DNA of 64,000 nt from Streptomyces cupreus (GTDB lineage Bacteria; Actinomycetota; Actinomycetes; Streptomycetales; Streptomycetaceae): NCBI RefSeq assembly GCF_014257025.1, contig NZ_JACMSF010000001.1, forward strand, positions 62,001 through 126,000. The letters run 5' to 3'. Positions 58,548 through 64,000 of this stretch are shown here, piece by piece. Position 1 is the stretch's first letter. Each line of letters starts with the position of its first letter. Under the pieces are notes generated by a model. That model was not told the DNA's origin and did not search any database. It was given only the letters and a program-made list of their open reading frames with translations. Position numbers and translations under genes: made by a program.

Positions 58548-59738
58548 TCAGCAGATGGTCTGCCAGCTGTTCACGAGCGTGTTGTTGCGGAACGTGGTGG
58601 CGGTCCCGCAAGGGTTCTCGTTGATCGCCGAGTTGGTGACCGTGAGGTTCTGGATGGTGATGTCGGAGTTGTTGGGGAACTCCGAACGGGCCGCGAGCCG
58701 GATCTCGCCGCCGCCGGTGACACTGCCGCTCTGGGCCGCGACGTTCACGTTGTAGCAGTTCTCGATCAGGATCGAGTTGTTCCCCGTGTTCGAGAGATTG
58801 ACCCGGTCGATGACCGCGCCACCGCTCTCGGACACACAGAACACCCCGCGTCCGCCGCCGCGCGCGATCACCTCGCCCACGCGGATGTTGGTGGGGTACG
58901 AACCGCCCACTCGGCCATTGCGGTTGGCCATGCGGAAGGCCGCGTAGCCCGTGCCGGTGCCCGCGCCGTCGGCGTCGACCTCGGTGACGGTCGCGTTGAT
59001 CGTCTGATTCAGCAGCAGGCCCGACTCGCCCACGTTGCGGGCGGTGACCGTGCCGATGGCGATGCCGTCGACGCCGTACGTCTCGACCGCGTGGCTGCTC
59101 GCGCCGGAGACGTACACGTTGTCGATCCGGACGTTGCGCGTCCACTGGCTGGTGTCGCCGCGGTTGTCGATGCGGACGCCGAGTCCCGCCGACAGGCGCA
59201 TGTCGATCTGGCCGAGCACGACGTTCTGGACGTTGCGCATGAAGACGCCGTAGAGCGGTGCGCCGGTGAGGTTGAGGTGCTGGACCTCGATGTCGCGGAC
59301 GCCGCGGGCGTAGACCGGGGCCTGGTCGCCGGAGCCCGATCCGGTGACGTTGATCGTGCCGCAGACGTCGAGCACGGTGTAGCTGGGCAGGGAGACCCGG
59401 GAGCCGGCACTGATGGAGCCCGATCCGCGCACGACGACCCGTTCCTTCGAAGTGCGGCCCGCCGTCAGGCTGTTGACGGCCGCCTGCATCGCCGCGCGCA
59501 TGTCCGTGCCCGTGTACACGACGGAACCGCCGCGGCGGGCGGTCCAGGTGCTGCCGCTGAGTACCGCCTCCGCCTGGTAGGCGCCCTCGCCGCAGGCCGC
59601 GGCCAGGCGGGGTGCGGTCGCGCTCGCGGGCTGGGTCAGTAATCCGGCGCCGGTCAGCAGTGCGGTGGCGCAGGCGGCGGTGGCGAGAGCGCGCCCGCGG
59701 CGGCCTGTGGCGAGGTGAACTGCGGCTCTGCGTTTCAT
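58548..59738 (-). CDS. secreted right-handed parallel beta-helix protein (pectate-lyase-like)
   Basis: A 396-residue exported protein: long signal peptide to ~42 (RRGRALATAACATALLTGAG, cleavage near ASA-TAP). The mature part is built of repeating N/V/I rungs, for example DIEVQHLNLTGAPLYGVFMR, NVQNVVLGQIDMRLSAGLGV, RIDNRGDTSQWTRNVRIDNV, NNSDITIQNLTVTNSAINEN: the parallel beta-helix of polysaccharide lyases and glycosidases. Cysteines at ~49, 126, 306, 330, 381 and the C-terminus may form disulfides. Substrate unknown; plant polysaccharide likely. Confidence 0.82.
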   Translation of the reverse strand: MKRRAAVHLATGRRGRALATAACATALLTGAGLLTQPASATAPRLAAACGEGAYQAEAVLSGSTWTARRGGSVVYTGTDMRAAMQAAVNSLTAGRTSKERVVVRGSGSISAGSRVSLPSYTVLDVCGTINVTGSGSGDQAPVYARGVRDIEVQHLNLTGAPLYGVFMRNVQNVVLGQIDMRLSAGLGVRIDNRGDTSQWTRNVRIDNVYVSGASSHAVETYGVDGIAIGTVTARNVGESGLLLNQTINATVTEVDADGAGTGTGYAAFRMANRNGRVGGSYPTNIRVGEVIARGGGRGVFCVSESGGAVIDRVNLSNTGNNSILIENCYNVNVAAQSGSVTGGGEIRLAARSEFPNNSDITIQNLTVTNSAINENPCGTATTFRNNTLVNSWQTIC

Positions 59739-59810
59739 CTCGGCTTCTCCTAGGGGGTTGGTGACGCCTGGGATTCCCTCTCCCGTGCCCGTGGTCGAAC
59801 GCGATTCGAT

Positions 59811-59822
59811 TGAATCGATTCA
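59811..59822. promoter_or_regulatory. LacI-type operator palindrome upstream of the beta-helix gene
   Basis: TGAATCGATTCA is a perfect 12-base palindrome with the central CG of LacI/GalR-family operators, 73-84 bases upstream of the beta-helix start on the minus strand. An adjoining GATTCGATTGAATC (59803-59816) extends the symmetry. The rest of 59739-60065 holds no gene; a weaker LacI-like element with GCAAGCGTTTTC lies near 59889-59900. Confidence 0.68.
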
Positions 59823-60065
59823 CTCCCAGGCGTCGCGTGACCTGGTACGACGTTGCCGTGCGGGAGTGGGTCGGTGTCCGGGCTGGTATAGCAAGCGTTT
59901 TCTGGAGCGGCCCGCGAGTGTGCCAACCGTCTTCCCGGGCGTCAAGAGGTACCGCCATTCGAGTGGTGACCGCACAGGCTCCGGCGTACCGTCGAACGAT
60001 GGACCGACAGTGGACGCGGCCGTTCACTGACCCCGAGGGTGAAAGCCCCGAGAGTGCGACACGAC

Positions 60066-61619
60066 ATGAGCAGTAGCCCGCAGCCCACATCCCCGCAGAC
60101 CACGGCCAAGGAGAACGGCGGTGGCGGAAACGCGATGGCACTGTTCGTCATCGCATCGTGCCAGTTGATGGTGGTCCTGGACATCACCATCGTGAACATC
60201 GCGCTGCCGGACATCCAGCGCTCCCTGGACTTCTCCACCACCAGCCTGTCCTGGGTGGTCAACGCCTACACCCTGACCTTCGGCGGACTGCTCCTGCTCG
60301 GCGGCCGGGCGGGCGACATCCTCGGCCGCCGGCGGGTGTTCATCTTCGGCGTGCTGCTGTTCGTCTTCGCCTCCCTGCTCGGCGGGTTCGCCCAGAACGA
60401 GGGCCAACTCCTCGCCGCACGTGCCCTCCAGGGCGTCGGCGGCGCCATCGCCTCACCGACCTCCCTCGCCCTGATCAGCACCACCTTCCGCGAAGGCCCG
60501 GAACGCAACCGGGCGTTCGGCGTGTTCGCCGCGGTGTCGGCGGGCGGCGGCGCGATCGGACTGCTCGCCGGCGGCATCCTCGTCGAGTGGCTGAACTGGC
60601 GTTGGGTGCTCTTCGTCAACGTCCCCATCGGATTGCTCATCGCGCTCGCCACCCCCCGCTGGATCAAGGAGTCCGAACGCCACCCCGGCCACTTCGACAT
60701 CACCGGCGCACTGACCTCGACCGTGGGCATGGTGCTTCTGGTGTACGGCTTCATCCGGGCCGCGCAGGACGGCTGGCGGGACCCGCTCACGCTGGCCTCG
60801 TTCGGCGCGGCCGTGGTCATCCTCGCCGGGTTCATCCTGGTGGAACGGCGCTCCACCCAGCCCATCACCCCGCTGCACATGTTCGCCGACCGCAACCGCG
60901 CGGGCACCTACGGCATCATGCTGTGCCTGGCCGCCGCGATCTTCGGCATGTTCTTCTTCCTCACCCTCTTCGTGCAGAACGTGCTGGACTTCAGCCCGCT
61001 CCAGGCCGGGCTCGCCTTCCTGCCGGTCAGCGCGGTCATCGCGATCGGCGCCGGGCTGGCGTCCAAGTTCCTGCCCACGTACGGGCCGAAGCCCTTCATG
61101 GTGGTCGGCGCGATCCTCGCCGCGACCGGACTGAGCTGGCTGACCCTGACCGACGTCCACTCCACCTACGCCGGCAGCGTCCTCGGGCCGATGCTCGTCT
61201 TCAGCCTCGGCATGGGCATGGAGTTCGTCTCGCTCACGCTGATGGCGTTGTCCAACGTCCCCGTCCGGGAGACCGGCGCGGCCTCCGGACTCCTCAACGC
61301 CACACAGCAGGTCGGCGGCTCGCTCGGCCTGTCCATCCTGGTCACGATGTATGGGACGGCCAGCAGGAACGAGGCGGAGGAGCAGATGCGCCTGTTCCAG
61401 TCCCAGGCGACCCCGGCGGAACGGCAGAGCTACGAGCGCACGGGGGAGTTGCCGCCTCCCTGGGGCCACGAAGTTCTCACCGCCGGAGTCTCGTCGGCCT
61501 TCATCATGGCAGCGATCTTCACGGTGGTCGCCGCGCTGATCGCGCTCCTGGCCATCCAGGTCCGGCCGTCCGACCTGGAACGGCTGAAGGGCGGAGCGGG
61601 CCCGCCGGGGGCGGTCTGA
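60066..61619 (+). CDS. DHA2-type 14-TM major facilitator exporter
   Basis: A 517-residue EmrB/QacA-type drug:proton antiporter. Start MSSSPQPTSPQTTAKENGG at 60066; a GTG at 60039 would add nine residues. Motif C-like and first-helix signature FVIASCQLMVVLDITIVNIA, LPDIQRSLDFSTTSLSWVVN, motif A LLLLGGRAGDILGRRRVFIF, RALQGVGGAIASPTSLALIS and about 14 hydrophobic helices. Probably exports hydrophobic cations or an antibiotic. No regulator gene is adjacent. Confidence 0.92.
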   Translation: MSSSPQPTSPQTTAKENGGGGNAMALFVIASCQLMVVLDITIVNIALPDIQRSLDFSTTSLSWVVNAYTLTFGGLLLLGGRAGDILGRRRVFIFGVLLFVFASLLGGFAQNEGQLLAARALQGVGGAIASPTSLALISTTFREGPERNRAFGVFAAVSAGGGAIGLLAGGILVEWLNWRWVLFVNVPIGLLIALATPRWIKESERHPGHFDITGALTSTVGMVLLVYGFIRAAQDGWRDPLTLASFGAAVVILAGFILVERRSTQPITPLHMFADRNRAGTYGIMLCLAAAIFGMFFFLTLFVQNVLDFSPLQAGLAFLPVSAVIAIGAGLASKFLPTYGPKPFMVVGAILAATGLSWLTLTDVHSTYAGSVLGPMLVFSLGMGMEFVSLTLMALSNVPVRETGAASGLLNATQQVGGSLGLSILVTMYGTASRNEAEEQMRLFQSQATPAERQSYERTGELPPPWGHEVLTAGVSSAFIMAAIFTVVAALIALLAIQVRPSDLERLKGGAGPPGAV

Positions 61620-61638
61620 GGGCCGCCGCGCCACATCG

Positions 61639-63375
61639 TCATATGGCTCCGGGCTCCGCTCCCCACGCCGCCGCGCACAGCGCCCGGTCCACCTCGGCCG
61701 TGTAGTGGGCCGCGCCCAGCCATGCCCGCGCGAAACGGTCCACATCCGCCGGGACCAGACGGCCGAAGGCGTCGCGGTCCCGGTCGGCGGCCGCGGCGTG
61801 CAGTTCGTCCAGGAGGTCGCCCGCGGTGGCGAGGCCGAGGCGCTGCAGACGGCGGCTGTCGAAGGCGCTGTCGCCGGGGAAGGCCAGCACCCGGCGGCCC
61901 CCGGAGGCGGTCTGGTGGACTCGGCGGCGCAGCAGGTGCAGCGGTGGTTCGTTCGATGCGGGCGCAGGGGCTGAGGGTGGCGTTGCCGCGCCGGTGGGCA
62001 GGTCGGCGTGCTGGAGGCGGTCGAAGCCCAGGTCCACACGGGCCTTGGGATCGGTGGGGTGGGCGGTGGCGAGGAGGAGGGCGCGGGCGTGCGGGGCCGG
62101 GGAGAGGCGGGCCACGACCCGCAGCCGGGTGCCCGGGGCGGCGGACAGCAGGCGGAGGTTGTCGCGGTAGGGGAGCGCCGGGTGGTCGTGGGCGGCGGCC
62201 AGCCGGACCGTCAGGCCGCCACAGTCGGCGAGCAGACAGTCGCCCGCAGCCTCACGGACCGTGCCGAGGAGCGTGACGTCCAGGAAGAGCAGGTCGTGCC
62301 TGTCGTCGGACAGCGCGCGTACCGCCTGCTCGGCGGCGGGCACGGACCAGAGCCGGTCCAAGGGCTCGCCGTCCCAGGCCACGCCGGACGCGCGCACCGC
62401 CCGTACCCCCTTCCCCGCGCCCAGCCGTCCCGTCGGCGACACCGTCGCCCCTGACACCGCGAGCCCCGCCCGGGACAGCTCCCGATGGGACAGCGCCGTG
62501 TCTCCGATGCGTACGGCACGCTCGGCCGCCCCAACCGCCCGGCCCGAACCGCCCGGCGCCACGTCGGACACCGTGTACAGACGGCCCTCGGCGTCGGCGG
62601 TCCAGGTCACGGCGCCCGCGTATCCGGCCGCCGTGAGGACGGGCTCCGAGAAGAGCCCATAGAGCCGCAGCGAGCCGTCCGGGGTGTACGGCTGCCGCAC
62701 GCTGCCGCGCAGCGCCGCCAGTTCGGGGCCGGTGGCGTGCGGGAGCCGGTGTGCCGCGCCCAGGACGGCGCGGAGCGCGGTGACGAGATCGGTCAGGCGG
62801 TACGACGGATCCGCGCCGCGTGCCGCACGCAGCCCGGTGACCACGGCGACCGCCGACGCGGCGGCCCGGGGCAGCCCGGCGAGCCGCGCGGTGTGCGCCG
62901 CGCGCAGCAACTCCGCCTGGAGGACGGCTCCGGCGCCGTCCGTTCCGGCGTCGAGCACGGCGGCCGCGGCGGTATGGAGGGTGTGGGCGGCGGAGTGCTG
63001 GTCGGGGGTCGCCGAGTCGGCGGGCGCTGTCGGCTCGGGGTCCGGCGAGGGGGCTGTCGGGGCGGTGTCGGCAGTGGTTTCAGCCGCATCCGCGACAGGC
63101 GCCGCCGACGCCACCGCCGCCCGGTGCAGACAGTCCGGCGCCAGCAGACACCCGCACCGGATCGCGTCCGCACTGGTCACCACCCCACCCGGCGCGTGCA
63201 GTTCGAGGTCGGTGTCGTCGTCCACGGCGATGTGTACGGTGTCGCCGTCCACGACGACCGGCCGCCCGGCGAGCTTGGCGACTCCCGCGTCCAGCCGCTT
63301 GCGCAGCCGGGGCGACAACGCTCCGACCAGTTCTGCGGTCACGTCCGGCGCGACCGGCGGAAGGACCGGGCTCAT
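61639..63375 (-). CDS. SWIM-type zinc-finger protein
   Basis: A 578-residue protein. Near residue 74 it carries CGCLLAPDCLH, fitting the SWIM signature C-x-C-x(n)-C-x-H. After an Ala/Pro/Thr-rich linker (~95-140) come a helical region and a beta-rich part with RLYGLFSEPVLTAAGYAGAV, VTWTADAEGRLYTVSDVAPG and DCGGLTVRLAAAHDHPALPY. Its ATG overlaps the stop of the upstream vWA gene (ATGA), so both are made together. In streptomycetes such genes travel with MoxR-type AAA ATPase and vWA genes; the MoxR gene would lie beyond the right edge. Confidence 0.85.
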   Translation of the reverse strand: MSPVLPPVAPDVTAELVGALSPRLRKRLDAGVAKLAGRPVVVDGDTVHIAVDDDTDLELHAPGGVVTSADAIRCGCLLAPDCLHRAAVASAAPVADAAETTADTAPTAPSPDPEPTAPADSATPDQHSAAHTLHTAAAAVLDAGTDGAGAVLQAELLRAAHTARLAGLPRAAASAVAVVTGLRAARGADPSYRLTDLVTALRAVLGAAHRLPHATGPELAALRGSVRQPYTPDGSLRLYGLFSEPVLTAAGYAGAVTWTADAEGRLYTVSDVAPGGSGRAVGAAERAVRIGDTALSHRELSRAGLAVSGATVSPTGRLGAGKGVRAVRASGVAWDGEPLDRLWSVPAAEQAVRALSDDRHDLLFLDVTLLGTVREAAGDCLLADCGGLTVRLAAAHDHPALPYRDNLRLLSAAPGTRLRVVARLSPAPHARALLLATAHPTDPKARVDLGFDRLQHADLPTGAATPPSAPAPASNEPPLHLLRRRVHQTASGGRRVLAFPGDSAFDSRRLQRLGLATAGDLLDELHAAAADRDRDAFGRLVPADVDRFARAWLGAAHYTAEVDRALCAAAWGAEPGAI

Positions 63376-64000
63376 GCGATCTTCTCCCCTACCCAGCGGG
63401 CGAGTTCGAGCGGACTGAGGGCGGCCACCGGCATGCCCGCGGCGACGAGCTGTCCCGCGACGCCGGTGGAGTAGCGGGGGCGGCCCGCGTCGTCGAGGCT
63501 CGCGCAGCCCAGCACCTGGCAGCCGGCCCCGACCAGGGCGCGTACCTCGGCGAGCAGCTCGCCGAGCGGATAGCCCTCCTCGAAGTCGCTGACGACCACG
63601 ACGAGCGTGCGCGACGGGACGGTGACGAGTTCGCGCGCGTGCCGCAGCCCCGCGGCGATGTGCGTGCCGCCGCCCACGCTGACCTCCAGCAGCAGGGACA
63701 GCGGGTCGTCGACATGGCCGGTGAGGTCGATGACCTCCGTGGAGAAGGCGAGGAAGTGCGTCGACAGGGTCGGCACCCCCGCCAGCACCGAGGCGGTGAG
63801 CGCGGCCCACACCGTGGACGCCTCCATCGACCCCGACACGTCCGTGACCAGGATCAGCCGCCAGTCCGCGGCCCGCTTGGCCCGGGTACGGAACACCGGC
63901 CGCTCCGGGACGACCACGATCCGGCCGTCCGGGCCGCGCCGCGCGGTCGCCAGGTTGGCGCGCAGGGTGCGCGGCAGGTCCAGGCCGCCGCCCGGTCGCC
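63372..64000 (-). CDS. vWA-domain protein, 5' part off the right edge
   Basis: The last ~209 residues of a von Willebrand A domain protein, open to base 64000. The MIDAS motif is LILVTDVSGSMEAS (D-x-S-x-S), with the second-site Thr in SVGGGTHIAAGLRHA and the acidic VVVVSDFEEGYPLGE. Upstream LPRTLRANLATARRGPDGRI and RPVFRTRAKRAADW lead into the domain. vWA proteins of this kind act with MoxR-type AAA ATPases in metal insertion or protein remodelling. Four-base overlap with the SWIM gene. Confidence 0.88.
   Translation of the reverse strand, partial: RPGGGLDLPRTLRANLATARRGPDGRIVVVPERPVFRTRAKRAADWRLILVTDVSGSMEASTVWAALTASVLAGVPTLSTHFLAFSTEVIDLTGHVDDPLSLLLEVSVGGGTHIAAGLRHARELVTVPSRTLVVVVSDFEEGYPLGELLAEVRALVGAGCQVLGCASLDDAGRPRYSTGVAGQLVAAGMPVAALSPLELARWVGEKIA

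Noticed and set aside
1..64000. CRISPR arrays, tRNA, rRNA, transposases, integrases, phage genes
   Set aside because: Looked for and not found; the tandem repeats present lack spacer structure.

Overview
The window is 64 kb of very GC-rich actinobacterial chromosome, almost certainly Streptomyces. The evidence is strong G/C bias at third codon positions, GTG and TTG starts with GGAGG-type ribosome sites, a complete conservon (cvnA-B-C-D), mycothiol-dependent isomerases of the DinB fold, a type B L31 protein next to a DUF5709 protein, a DUF6397 protein, an ECF41 sigma factor and an actinobacterial cysteine-type leader peptide. No rRNA, tRNA, CRISPR array, transposase or integrase was recognised. 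Only the two edge genes (SNF2 helicase on the left, vWA protein on the right) are cut by the window.

Layout. 1-7.4 kb: SNF2 helicase, small membrane protein, secreted esterase-like hydrolase, a frameshifted relic, two proteins of unknown function, an alpha/beta hydrolase and a methyltransferase. 7.6-13.4 kb: an MHYT membrane sensor followed by a conservon (atypical kinase, roadblock protein, DUF742 protein, small GTPase), then an F420/PPOX relic and an orphan roadblock protein. 13.5-19.6 kb: housekeeping-like genes (DUF6397, TesB thioesterase, DUF3516 helicase, membrane hydrolase, L31 type B, DUF5709). 19.8-32.7 kb: a heterodimeric ABC exporter with strictly complementary degenerate ATP sites, a secreted PNGase A-like protein, a dicarboxylate symporter, an aldo/keto reductase with a divergent AraC regulator, a MarR-controlled ABC exporter and an MltG-like protein. 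32.7-36.6 kb: a sulfonate (ssu) operon preceded by a 27-residue leader peptide and followed by a flavin monooxygenase. 36.7-40.6 kb: YjbQ protein, TetR regulator divergent from a hydrolase/epimerase pair, and a thioesterase. 40.6-41.3 kb: a decay scar holding pieces of azlD, an Lrp regulator and a TfoX-like gene. 41.4-46.2 kb: an IclR regulator divergent from a complete 3-hydroxybenzoate/gentisate operon. 46.1-50.5 kb: a STAND-type ATPase followed by broken nfeD-like, SPFH and isomerase-like genes. 50.6-61.6 kb: small enzymes, an ECF41 sigma factor divergent from a carboxymuconolactone-decarboxylase-like partner, GNAT protein, an octanucleotide repeat before a membrane-anchored protein, a gene broken by an internal inversion, a secreted beta-helix protein and a 14-TM exporter. 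61.6-64 kb: SWIM zinc-finger and vWA genes.

How the parts work together. The gentisate operon is a self-contained catabolic path: 3-hydroxybenzoate is hydroxylated to gentisate, the ring is cleaved to maleylpyruvate, a mycothiol-dependent isomerase makes fumarylpyruvate, and a hydrolase yields fumarate and pyruvate. The 25.9 kb symporter could import dicarboxylates. The ssu genes import organosulfur compounds and the leader peptide suggests control by cysteine supply. Four regulator genes (MarR, TetR, IclR, ECF41) lie beside clear candidate operator or promoter sequences.

The most unusual general property is the number of recently broken genes (about ten) caused by small deletions, single-base changes and one inversion, while the remnants keep high GC at third positions. 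All function statements are inferences from sequence; no database search was run.
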